NCBI GenBank assembly: GCA_023386835.1
Contig: JAEWIY010000188.1
Location: forward strand, 1 to 40,996
Direction: 5' to 3'
DNA: 40,996 bases
Origin: Verrucomicrobiota bacterium
GTDB taxonomy: Bacteria > Verrucomicrobiota > Verrucomicrobiia > Opitutales > Opitutaceae
Positions 6,997 to 14,448 of the stretch are shown piece after piece (within the stretch, counting starts at the first letter, position 1; each line of letters begins with the position of its first letter). A program made the position numbers and the translations under genes. The notes beneath the pieces were generated by a model. That model was not told where the DNA came from. It searched no databases and saw nothing but the letters and a program-made list of their open reading frames with translations.

Positions 6997-8418
6997 ATGC
7001 TCTTCAATTCACTCACGTTCGTCGTGTTCTTCGCCCTCGTGGTGGGCGGGTACTGGACGATTCGTTCGTGGGAGGCGCGCAAGAACCTCCTGCTCGTCGC
7101 GAGCTACGTGTTTTACGGCACGTGGAACCCGCCGTTCGCCCTGCTGCTCTTCGCCACCACCGCGCTCGACTTCTATCTCGGCGCTCGTATCGCTGCTGCG
7201 ACTACACAACGCACCCGCAAGCGCTGGCTCGTCGCCAGCCTGGCCAGCAACCTGAGCATGCTCGGGTTCTTCAAGTACGGGAACTTCCTGCTTGAGAACA
7301 CCCAGGCGCTGCTCGCCCTCGTCGGCATTCAGTACCAGCCCCCACATCTGGACCTGTTCCTGCCGATCGGCATCTCGTTCTACACCTTCCACTCGCTGTC
7401 CTACACGCTCGACGTGTACCGCGGCACGACGGCGCCCACGCGGTCGCTGCGCGACTTCACACTCGCCGTCTCGTTCTTCCCGCAGCTGGTGGCCGGCCCG
7501 ATCGTCCGCGCGGCGGACTTTCTGCCACAGGCGGCACAGGCGCCGAAGTTCGACTCGAGCCGTTTCATCTGGGGCCTGCTCCTGATGACGCTCGGCCTCT
7601 TCGAGAAAACCGTGCTGGCCGACACCATGCTCTCCAGCGCGGCCGAGAAGGTGTTCTCCTACGGCGGTCCGCTGGCCAGCCTCGACGCCTGGGCCGGTGT
7701 GCTGGCGTTCTCCGGCCAGATCTTCTTCGACTTCGCCGGTTACTCCACCTGCGCGATCGGCGCGGCGCTGACGCTGGGCTTCCACCTGCGGGACAACTTC
7801 CGCTTCCCGTATGCCGCGGTCGGTTTCTCCGACTTCTGGCGGCGCTGGCACATCTCGCTGTCCACGTTCCTCCGGGACTACCTGTACATTCCGCTCGGCG
7901 GCAACCGCGCCGGAGCCATCCGCGCAGCCGTCAACCTGATGATCGTCATGTTCATCGGCGGACTCTGGCACGGTGCCGCCTGGACCTTTGTTGTCTGGGG
8001 TGTGCTGCACGGCCTCTGCCTCGTGATCGAACGCGTGCTGCGCTGGGCGTTCCGTGACGCCGCCTGGACGCGCTGGATCGGCGTGCAGGTGCTGCTCGGC
8101 CTCGCGACCTATGCGGTCGTGTGCCTCAGCTGGGTCTTCTTCCGGGCGACCGATTTCCAGAGCGCCAGCCAATTGGTGCTCTCGATGATCGGCTCGCTAC
8201 CGACCGGCGACGCGATTCTGCCGACCCGCGAATTGCTCCAGGTCGGTCTCGTCACCTTTGGCCTCGTGCTCGCGCACTGGCTCCTGCGTCACACGACGCT
8301 GGAGGCCGTTGTCACGCGCATGCCCCCCTGGCTGCTGACCGGCGTTTGGACCGTCATGATCTCCGGAATCATCCTCAACCAAGGAAACGGCAGTGCATTC
8401 ATCTACTTCCAATTTTGA
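6997..8418 (+). CDS. MBOAT family O-acyltransferase (AlgI-like)
   Basis: 473-residue polytopic membrane protein of the membrane-bound O-acyltransferase family, AlgI/DltB/PatA branch, which carries acyl groups (usually acetyl) across the inner membrane for transfer to an extracytoplasmic glycan. Family marks: LFNSLTFVVFF start, FLPIGISFYTF, VSFFPQLVAGPIVR, DFWRRWHISLSTFLRDYLYIPLGGNR, and the proposed active-site histidines H325 (GGLWHGAAWTF) and H338 (VLHG). The 3' end overlaps the GTG start of the next gene by 26 bases, so the two are a unit. The acceptor glycan is not evident, as no glycosyltransferases are nearby. Confidence 0.95.
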   Translation: MLFNSLTFVVFFALVVGGYWTIRSWEARKNLLLVASYVFYGTWNPPFALLLFATTALDFYLGARIAAATTQRTRKRWLVASLASNLSMLGFFKYGNFLLENTQALLALVGIQYQPPHLDLFLPIGISFYTFHSLSYTLDVYRGTTAPTRSLRDFTLAVSFFPQLVAGPIVRAADFLPQAAQAPKFDSSRFIWGLLLMTLGLFEKTVLADTMLSSAAEKVFSYGGPLASLDAWAGVLAFSGQIFFDFAGYSTCAIGAALTLGFHLRDNFRFPYAAVGFSDFWRRWHISLSTFLRDYLYIPLGGNRAGAIRAAVNLMIVMFIGGLWHGAAWTFVVWGVLHGLCLVIERVLRWAFRDAAWTRWIGVQVLLGLATYAVVCLSWVFFRATDFQSASQLVLSMIGSLPTGDAILPTRELLQVGLVTFGLVLAHWLLRHTTLEAVVTRMPPWLLTGVWTVMISGIILNQGNGSAFIYFQF

Positions 8419-9538
8419 TTTCGTCCGCCCGGTCCCGCACGTTCCATGGCGGCGTCTGCTGACGACCGTTGTTGTGCTCACCGCGACGTTGACGGCTGGC
8501 TGGGAATGGTACGCCCGCTCAACCGGCTACGGGCCCACCCTGAACGACACGCCGGACCTGTGGGCCGAGGCTCGCTCCCGCGTCCAGCCGGACTCCCTCG
8601 TGCTCATCGGCACGTCGCGCATGCTCTTCGATATTGACCTCGACGTGCTCGAACAGGGTCTCGGCCAGCGTCCCACGCAGCTCTCGATCGTGGGCAGCTC
8701 GCCCTTCCCCATCCTGGCCGACCTCGCCACGGACACGACGTTTCGCGGCACGGTGATCGTCGACGTCGTTCCGGCGATGTACCTGGCCCCGGCCGGCCCG
8801 CCGGTCGAGGCCTCAGTGAAAGCGCTGCGCCGGTATCAGGAGTGGAACTACGCGCAAAAGTGGAGCCACTCGCTGGGCGTGGTGCTCGAACGACACGTGG
8901 CGTTCCTGAAACAGGAGGACCTCACCCTGGCCAAGTTGCTCGAACGCGTCCCGCTGCCCGAGCGCCCCAACGCGCTCGTCGGCCCGCCCCTGCCGCCGTA
9001 CTTCTACGAGATCGATCGTGACCGCCGCGCGCGCATGGTCGCCGAGGCCGCCGTGGTCGGCAGCCCGCTGCAGCAGCGCGTGGCGAACGGCTGGTTGCCG
9101 CTGTTCAGCGCGCCGCCACCGCCGTCCTTCATCCCGCCGGAACAGTTCCAGGCGATAATGCAGGGCGCGGTCGAAGCCCGCTTCCGTGAGACCGCCCAGC
9201 ACATTGCCCGCATCCGTGAGCGTGGCGGTCACGTCGTCTTCGTTCGCCTGCCGGTCACCGGTCCGCTGATGGAACGGGAGGAAATGCTGGCTCCGCGCGC
9301 GCACACGTGGGAACGCCTCGTCCACGAGAACGGCGTGCCGGCGATCGACTTCGCCGAGCACGACGAACTCCGCGCGTTCGACTGCCCGGAATGGTCGCAC
9401 CTCTCAGCCGAAGACTCCGTGGAGTTTACCCGTCGGCTGTTGCCGCACCTGAAGCTCGCACTGCAGCACCCGGCTCGGACGAACGGTTTGCTCGCGGAGC
9501 ACCGGATGTCCGGTGGTGGCGCGACGCGGCCCAACTAA
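8393..9538 (+). CDS. SGNH-like periplasmic acyltransferase partner of MBOAT protein
   Basis: 381 residues. An N-terminal hydrophobic anchor (residues about 20-38) would place the rest in the periplasm. The core looks like an SGNH hydrolase fold: nucleophile block VLIGTSRM with S75 (GTSR instead of GDS) and a C-terminal D330-x5-H336 pair (DCPEWSHLSAED) that would complete the triad. AlgJ/AlgX/PatB-type proteins work in this way, receiving the acyl group from the MBOAT partner and placing it on a glycan. The GTG start at 8393 is supported by an AAGGAAA ribosome site a few bases upstream and overlaps the MBOAT stop. The family placement is inferred from motifs and context; similarity elsewhere is not obvious by eye. 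Confidence 0.8.
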   Translation: MHSSTSNFDFVRPVPHVPWRRLLTTVVVLTATLTAGWEWYARSTGYGPTLNDTPDLWAEARSRVQPDSLVLIGTSRMLFDIDLDVLEQGLGQRPTQLSIVGSSPFPILADLATDTTFRGTVIVDVVPAMYLAPAGPPVEASVKALRRYQEWNYAQKWSHSLGVVLERHVAFLKQEDLTLAKLLERVPLPERPNALVGPPLPPYFYEIDRDRRARMVAEAAVVGSPLQQRVANGWLPLFSAPPPPSFIPPEQFQAIMQGAVEARFRETAQHIARIRERGGHVVFVRLPVTGPLMEREEMLAPRAHTWERLVHENGVPAIDFAEHDELRAFDCPEWSHLSAEDSVEFTRRLLPHLKLALQHPARTNGLLAEHRMSGGGATRPN

Positions 9539-9562
9539 ACCGACGCGCGCGCCGTTAAAACG

Positions 9563-9596
9563 AAAGAGGCGGGGCCACCCGGCCACGCCTCTTTTT
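9563..9596. terminator. Bidirectional intrinsic terminator
   Basis: AAAGAGGCG(G)GGCC, ACCC loop, GGCC(A)CGCCTCTTT followed by TT, in the gap between convergent genes. The A-run on one side and T-run on the other make it functional for both the SGNH gene (+) and the thioredoxin-like gene (-). Confidence 0.85.
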
Positions 9597-9597
9597 C

Positions 9598-9846
9598 TTA
9601 CGCGGTCGCCGGCCGGAGCGCCGACAGGTCAGCGCCATGGTTGAGGTGAAGGGTTGTCCCTTTCACGACGAGCGCGGGCACGGAGACGACGCCGGCCTTT
9701 TCGGCTTCGCCGAGCCGTGAGGGTTGCTCGCCCAAATGCACGACCTCGATCTCGTGCGTGGCGTGATTGATCAGGGCCTGCACGGCTTGTTCGGCCTCGC
9801 GGCAAACCGGGCAACCGGCGTGATAGAAGACAGCTTTGGTTTTCAT
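9598..9846 (-). CDS. Thioredoxin/glutaredoxin-fold protein with CPVC motif
   Basis: 82 residues from the ATG at 9846; the open frame extends to 9900, but the extra 18 residues lack the fold. It begins with a short strand (KAVFYHAG) leading into a redox C12-P-V-C15 motif. The cis-Pro segment VVSVPALVV is in the expected place and is followed by a final strand and helix. This is a minimal cytosolic thioredoxin-like protein, closest in look to glutaredoxin/NrdH-type or MTH895-like small proteins. It is transcribed divergently from an HxlR regulator, a common pairing in which the regulator responds to thiol or electrophile stress and controls its neighbour. Confidence 0.8.
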   Translation of the reverse strand: MKTKAVFYHAGCPVCREAEQAVQALINHATHEIEVVHLGEQPSRLGEAEKAGVVSVPALVVKGTTLHLNHGADLSALRPATA

Positions 9847-9938
9847 GTCGGAACAGGAACGTTGGATTTCATCCACCCGAACCACCGGGTGGGATTTCAC
9901 AGTCTAACCCGATCTCACCTCGAGCGGCAGAGTGCGCG

Positions 9939-9960
9939 TTTTGGTGACTACGCACCAAAA
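9939..9960. promoter_or_regulatory. Inverted repeat, candidate HxlR operator
   Basis: TTTTGGTG-N6-CACCAAAA, a perfect 8-bp repeat, immediately followed by GGTACC (9961-9966). It is the only strong dyad in the divergent interval between the thioredoxin-like gene and the HxlR gene, 45 bases upstream of the latter's start. Position and symmetry fit an autoregulatory operator for a dimeric winged-helix repressor; binding is inferred. Confidence 0.6.
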
Positions 9961-10004
9961 GGTACCTACTCGACGCGGCGCTCGGCGGAGATAGCCTGCC
10001 TCTC

Positions 10005-10388
10005 GTGCCGACTCGATACCTCAAACTACAGGAGCGGGTCGCCTACCGCAGCCTCGAAGACGTGGTCGGCTGCAAATGGTCCGCGGCGGTGGTCGGCGCC
10101 ATCAGCCGCGGTGTGACGCGTCCCGGCCAACTCCAACGCTACATTCCGGGCATCTCCACCAAGATCCTGAACGAGCGGCTGCGGCGATTGCTCGCGTACG
10201 GCTTGGTGACGCGCGTGGAGTACCCGGAGACCGTTCGCCACGTCGAGTACACCCTCACACCAGTGGGACAACGGTTGGCCGCCATCATCGAACAACTGCA
10301 CGCACTGGAGGAAGACCACCTGCTGCAGCGCTCCAACGAACCGCGCGAAGCGCGAGCCCTCACTCCGTCGAGCGAGCGCCGACGGTGA
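10005..10388 (+). CDS. HxlR family winged-helix transcriptional regulator
   Basis: 127 residues, GTG start. HxlR/YodB/HypR family DNA-binding protein: an N-terminal helix, then VVGCKWSAAVVGAISRG (family consensus GGKW..LIL..L), the helix-turn-helix PGISTKILNERLRRLLAYGLVTR and the wing VEYTLTPVGQRL. C23 lies next to the conserved KW, the position of the redox-sensing Cys in YodB-type members, which fits sensing of thiol-reactive compounds. A charged tail (EEDHLLQRSNEPREARAL) follows the fold. Likely target: its own promoter and the divergent CPVC protein, through the dyad at 9939-9960. Confidence 0.9.
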   Translation: MPTRYLKLQERVAYRSLEDVVGCKWSAAVVGAISRGVTRPGQLQRYIPGISTKILNERLRRLLAYGLVTRVEYPETVRHVEYTLTPVGQRLAAIIEQLHALEEDHLLQRSNEPREARALTPSSERRR

Positions 10389-10389
10389 T

Positions 10390-11388
10390 TCACGGCGCCG
10401 CGGCCGAGCGCAAGAACGACAGATACGATTCGATGAACCGCGGGAACGCTTCGATGTGCGGCAGGTGACCGACGTCGTGCAACTCCACGAGCTTCGCCCC
10501 GGGGATCGCCTGCTGCGCGGCGCGGCCCAGTTGCGGATAGTTTCCGAGCCGCTCCTTCAGCTCTTCCGGCGCCTGATCGCGCCCGATGGCCGTGCGGTCG
10601 CGCTGGCCGATGATCAGGAGCGTGGGCACACGCAACCGCGGAAATTCGTACACCACCGGCTGCGTGAAGATCATGTCGCTGGTCAACGCGGCGTTCCAGG
10701 CCATCCGCGGGTAGTCCGGGCTGCGTGTGAACGAGGCGAGTTGCTCCACCCACGGGTCGTACGCCTCCCGCCACTGGTTGTCATAGTAGTACCGCAACTG
10801 ATACGCCTTGAGCTGCTCGGGCGTCCGAGCGAGTTCCTGCTGGTAAAGGTGATCCAACGGCGCGTACGGCACGCCCAGCGCCTTCCAATCTTCCAGCCCG
10901 ATCGGGTTCAGCAAAGTCAGGGACGCCGTCGCCTCTGGGTGCATGAGCGCAAACCGGGTCGCGAGCATGCCGCCCATCGAGTGCCCGAGCACGTGCACCC
11001 GCTTCACCTCCAACGAAGCGAGCAACCCGTGCGTGTTCGCGGCCAGTTGGTGAAGGCTGTACTGGTAGTGTGACGGCTTGGTCGATTTCCCGAAGCCGAC
11101 CTGATCGGGGATGATGACCCGGAACCCGGCATCACGCAGCGCCCGCGCGGTCTCACCGAAGTATGAACCGGAAAAGTTCTTTCCGTGCAGCAGCACGACC
11201 GTGCCATGGGAAGGCTCCGCCGGTCGCACATCCATGTACACCATCTCGTGATCCTGCTGCTGGGACTTGAATGAATGCGTCTGCGGCGGAAACGGATAAG
11301 TGTAGGACTCCAGGCGCAGCCCATCCGCTCCCATCAGTGACGCGGCGAGCAGGGTCCCCGCGATGCTCCAGGCAAAGGTTGCTCTCAT
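10390..11388 (-). CDS. Secreted alpha/beta hydrolase
   Basis: 332 residues from the ATG at 11388, which gives a clear signal peptide (MRATFAWSIAGTLLAASLMGADG); the frame is open further upstream but without signal-like sequence. Canonical alpha/beta hydrolase layout: oxyanion segment VVLLHGKNF, DQVGFGKS, nucleophile elbow GHSMGG, acid strand near LLIIGQRDRTA, and catalytic His in VGHLPHIEAF. The long cap region is rich in Tyr, Arg and Gln (ARTPEQLKAYQLRYYYDNQWREAYDP). It resembles periplasmic hydrolases annotated as epoxide hydrolase-like or dehalogenase-like; the substrate is unknown. It is convergent with the HxlR gene, with no room for a separate terminator. Confidence 0.9.
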   Translation of the reverse strand: MRATFAWSIAGTLLAASLMGADGLRLESYTYPFPPQTHSFKSQQQDHEMVYMDVRPAEPSHGTVVLLHGKNFSGSYFGETARALRDAGFRVIIPDQVGFGKSTKPSHYQYSLHQLAANTHGLLASLEVKRVHVLGHSMGGMLATRFALMHPEATASLTLLNPIGLEDWKALGVPYAPLDHLYQQELARTPEQLKAYQLRYYYDNQWREAYDPWVEQLASFTRSPDYPRMAWNAALTSDMIFTQPVVYEFPRLRVPTLLIIGQRDRTAIGRDQAPEELKERLGNYPQLGRAAQQAIPGAKLVELHDVGHLPHIEAFPRFIESYLSFLRSAAAP

Positions 11389-11510
11389 GCCGCACCGATA
11401 GGCCGCTTTCGAAGGCGAGCAATCGCGCGCGGACGTTGTTGAAGCTCGCCGAGCCACGGAGACTCAGCACCCGGCTGGGCGACGCCTCCGCCCGCAACCG
11501 GCGGCCACCC

Positions 11511-12713
11511 TCAGCGGGTGGTGCTGAAATGCAGTCGCGGACCGCGGCCCACATCGTCTTCGGAGGCGTACAGCGACGGCACGATCGCGCCCAACGGCCG
11601 CAGGATCAGGCCGCGGGTTCGGCCGTCGAGCAGGCGCTGCATCACGGGCCGCGGCAGGGTTACGAAGGTTTTGCCCTCGGCGGCTTCCGCGACGTCCGTG
11701 TCGAAGATCATCTGGCCGTTGAACACCTCCTCGGGTTTCCCGCCGGCGAGCAGGCTGCGGTACGTCACGGATTCCTGCCGCCAGTCTGGATCACCGCCCA
11801 GGATTTCGATCACGCGCAGTTTGCCAAACTCGATGCCGAGATCTTCGCCGTACACGGCGACATAGTTGCCGCCCCGCGCCACGGACTGCGTTGTCAACTC
11901 GAGCACGCCGGCCCCGGCCGCCTTCTGCGCCTGGAACGCGGAGAAATCCCATCGCAGAACCACGCTCTGCTGCGCATCCACCGTCAGGATACGCGCCGCC
12001 GCCCCGCTCGCTCCCCGAACGAGCCACTCGTTGAAGTTTACGTCGGCGAAGGACGGATGGACGATGCTGTCGTGCGCCACCTCGAGGTGGTGCAAAAACG
12101 ATCCGAGTTCGGGCACCGGCGGATGGTAAACCAAGGGCTCGCCCAAATCCGGACCCGCTTGGTCCACTCGCACGACCGACGCGCGGTAGTAGTCAACATC
12201 GACGTGGAATCGCCCGGTGCCCCAGTCCGTCACCCCGAGTTGGACGTTGACGGTGTCACCCGGCCCGGCGTCGAGATTCCGCGTCGTCATACTGATCGTC
12301 CGCCAGCCATCCGCCTCCTCAAGGTCATATTCGCGCAGGTGCTCGTGAAAATCCGTGGTGCGCTGCGTGTTGATCATGAAGTTCACCCGACGCGGCGCGT
12401 GACTGGGACGCACCCGGGCCTCGACCCGCAACTCGTAAGCGGGGTCCTGCAGCGCCTGGAGGTCCAGGTACGCGGCGATGTCGCGCTTGATGATCGCCCA
12501 CCAGACGTTGGTGCGGTCCTGCGTCGCATCGACCTCCACCCGGGCAAAACCCTCGTGCGGCTCGAACTCCACGGTGGCCACTCCGTCGCCCGTCAGCGTG
12601 AACCAGCCTTCGATCGCCGGACCGTTAAAATCGTCGCGAAACTCCGCTCTCGCGCCGAAGCCGGCCAGTACCAGGCCCAAGGCCAGTGAACGACGGAAGA
12701 GACGAGGTGACAT
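11511..12713 (-). CDS. Secreted protein of unknown function, two beta-sandwich-like halves
   Basis: 400 residues from the ATG at 12713, giving signal peptide MSPRLFRRSLALGLVLAGFGARA; two upstream ATGs in frame give a worse N-terminus. I do not recognise the family with certainty. The N-terminal half (EFRDDFNGPAIEGWFTLTGDG, ending near DVDYYRASVVRVD) looks like a carbohydrate-binding or LamG-like jelly roll. The C-terminal half (HDSIVHPSFADVNFNEWLVRGASG to GLILRPLGAIVPSLYASED) is reminiscent of DNRLRE/CBM96-type modules, with a repeated 'strand plus polar turn' pattern. No catalytic residues stand out. It is probably an extracytoplasmic glycan-binding protein. A palindrome lies 180 bases upstream of its start. 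Confidence 0.75.
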   Translation of the reverse strand: MSPRLFRRSLALGLVLAGFGARAEFRDDFNGPAIEGWFTLTGDGVATVEFEPHEGFARVEVDATQDRTNVWWAIIKRDIAAYLDLQALQDPAYELRVEARVRPSHAPRRVNFMINTQRTTDFHEHLREYDLEEADGWRTISMTTRNLDAGPGDTVNVQLGVTDWGTGRFHVDVDYYRASVVRVDQAGPDLGEPLVYHPPVPELGSFLHHLEVAHDSIVHPSFADVNFNEWLVRGASGAAARILTVDAQQSVVLRWDFSAFQAQKAAGAGVLELTTQSVARGGNYVAVYGEDLGIEFGKLRVIEILGGDPDWRQESVTYRSLLAGGKPEEVFNGQMIFDTDVAEAAEGKTFVTLPRPVMQRLLDGRTRGLILRPLGAIVPSLYASEDDVGRGPRLHFSTTR

Positions 12714-13033
12714 GCGATCGAGTGGCGCCATCCGCAGCCCGCGGCCTGCGCCCACCCCCAGTCACCCTCGGCCATCGTACCAAAACGGCAAGGCGCGGCG
12801 GCGTGCTAATTGGTGACTGCGCGAAAACGGATCTCGCTGCACGCAGCGGCGTGGGCGCCTCCCCCAACGCGCCGCGTCCGGCGGGACGACCGCTTGTCAC
12901 TTATTACGTGACAAAGGGCTTCGTCGCCGCCGCCCTAAGTCGAATCCGGAGGTAATGAATAATCATTCCGAAATGAGCTCTTTTTTCAGGATTTCAGTGG
13001 CATTGCGGTCAGCGCGGCTTAGCGTTGCGCTGT
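12714..13033. other. 320-bp divergent intergenic region
   Basis: Separates the secreted beta-rich protein (-) from the PhyH gene (+). It holds the TTGTCAC-N7-GTGACAA palindrome (12894-12914) and a smaller dyad AATGA-ATAA-TCATT at 12954-12967, next to a GGAGG at 12948-12952. No convincing -10/-35 pair was found by eye, but the region becomes AT-richer from 12950 to 13000, as expected of a promoter. Confidence 0.5.
12894..12914. repeat. TTGTCAC-N7-GTGACAA palindrome (copy 1)
   Basis: Perfect 7-bp arms around TTATTAC. The 21-base core recurs identically at 40814-40834, and a related perfect palindrome lies at 40850-40872. All copies lie in intergenic DNA upstream of a minus-strand gene. It is a candidate binding site of an unidentified dimeric regulator, or a dispersed small repeat. 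Confidence 0.65.
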
Positions 13034-13903
13034 ATGCAGTCCACTGCCCCTGAGACCGCCCCCTTCGACCCTGGCGCCGAACGTCACGACGCCTCCCTTT
13101 ACCGCCCGACGTCCCTGGCCCACCAGGTTGAAACCCTGGCCGACGTCGGTCCGGCGGAAATCGAATTCTACCGCGAGCATGGCTACCTGAGCGTGCGTCG
13201 CGCCTTCACGGCCGAGGAAACCCGCTCGGCCCTCGAAGGGCTGCTTCACCTGATCGAGGGCGGCAACCCGGACTTCAAGGGCATCATGTTCGAGGCGGCC
13301 GCGCGTGCGATCCTCGCGACGCTGACGCTCGACCAGCGCCAGGACGCCGTGCGCAAGCTGTATTCGTTCGTCGACTACGACAAGCGGCTGCACGCCACCG
13401 CGTTTCATCCGGCGCTGCTCGCGGTCATCACGCGCCTGCTCGGGGACCGGTCGCCCGCCATGTTCCAGGACATGGCGCTGATCAAACCGCCGCGGCTCGG
13501 CCGCGAGAAGCCGTGGCATCAGGATCACGCGTACTTCAATTACCCGCTCGGCACGCCGATCGTCGGCGTCTGGATCGCGCTGGACGAGGCCACGATCGAG
13601 AACGGCTGCATGCAGTTGCTGCCGGGCCGGCATCGGGAAGGTCCGCGGATCCACTTCGCCCGGCGCGACTGGCAGATTTGCGATCGCGACGTGCTCGGTC
13701 AGGAATCCGTCGCGGCACCGCTGCCTCCGGGCGGGCTGTTGTTCTTCGACGGCCTGCTGCCGCACGGGACACCGCACAATGATTCGGGCAGCCGACGGCG
13801 CGCCCTGCAGTTCCACTACGCGCCGAAGGACGTCCAAAAGCTTTCGGATGACGAGGAGCGCCTGCGGGCCTTCGGCAGCGAAGGTAAGAATGTGACCTGC
13901 TGA
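13034..13903 (+). CDS. Phytanoyl-CoA dioxygenase (PhyH) family protein
   Basis: 289 residues from the ATG at 13034. Fe(II)/2-oxoglutarate-dependent dioxygenase of the PhyH family. Iron ligands are seen as H162-x-D164 (WHQDHAYFN) and H244 (LLPHGTPHND), with R254-R256 just after as candidate 2-oxoglutarate-binding arginines. The family block FYREHGYLSVRRAFTAEE is present near residue 45, and GVWIALDEATIENGCMQLLPGRH is typical. The reaction is oxidation of a small molecule or lipid side chain; the substrate is unknown. The gene stands alone between an unrelated divergent gene and a VOC gene, preceded by the 320-bp regulatory interval. Confidence 0.93.
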   Translation: MQSTAPETAPFDPGAERHDASLYRPTSLAHQVETLADVGPAEIEFYREHGYLSVRRAFTAEETRSALEGLLHLIEGGNPDFKGIMFEAAARAILATLTLDQRQDAVRKLYSFVDYDKRLHATAFHPALLAVITRLLGDRSPAMFQDMALIKPPRLGREKPWHQDHAYFNYPLGTPIVGVWIALDEATIENGCMQLLPGRHREGPRIHFARRDWQICDRDVLGQESVAAPLPPGGLLFFDGLLPHGTPHNDSGSRRRALQFHYAPKDVQKLSDDEERLRAFGSEGKNVTC

Positions 13904-14045
13904 TGGTCCTGCGCGTTTAACGCATCAGGCGGTCTTCCGTCCGGTTTGGGTAAACCGTGGCCAACTCGGCGCCAGCGCCGGGTTCGCCGCGCCGGTTGAC
14001 GCCCGCGAGTCAACCCTCACGTTCGGTGGGTTCACCCACCCCACC

Positions 14046-14432
14046 ATGCGCATCACTGAAATTGCTTTTACCGGCTATCCGGTCACGGACATGGCGCGGG
14101 CGCGCGCCTTCTACGAGGGACCGCTCGGTCTCACCGTCTCCCGCACCTGGGGAGAAAACGACAACCCCAACTGGGTCGAGTACGACATTGGGTCCGGGTG
14201 CCTGGCCATCGTCACTGGCGCGAACGCCGACTGGCCGCCCGCCAATGGAGGTCCGGCCGCCGCGTTCGAGGTCGATGACTTTCAGGGCTACATCCAGCGG
14301 CTGCGCGACGCCGGCACAAAGTTCCTCTGGGAACCGCAGGAGACGCCGGTGTGCTGGATGGCAGTGGTGCTCGATCCCGACGAGAACCGCGTCGTTATCC
14401 ATCATCGCAAGCCCTCGGCTGCAACGAGTTGA
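14046..14432 (+). CDS. VOC family (glyoxalase/dioxygenase-fold) protein
   Basis: 128 residues, a single vicinal-oxygen-chelate unit. It opens with the typical MRITEIAFTGYPVTDMARARAFYEGPLGL strand-helix, has the central FEVDDFQGYIQRLRDAG, and ends with VVLDPDENRVVIHHRK. Metal-ligand positions look partly conserved, so it could be an enzyme or a binding protein. It lies 142 bases after PhyH on the same strand and is convergent with the MFS gene 16 bases downstream. Confidence 0.9.
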   Translation: MRITEIAFTGYPVTDMARARAFYEGPLGLTVSRTWGENDNPNWVEYDIGSGCLAIVTGANADWPPANGGPAAAFEVDDFQGYIQRLRDAGTKFLWEPQETPVCWMAVVLDPDENRVVIHHRKPSAATS

Positions 14433-14448
14433 GGCGGCTTAGGCGCTG

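Noticed and set aside
12955..13053. 32-residue ORF starting two bases after GGAGG, overlapping the PhyH start
   Set aside because: The spacing to the ribosome site is too short, it overlaps PhyH out of frame, and the peptide has no recognisable leader feature such as repeated regulatory codons. It cannot be distinguished from chance.
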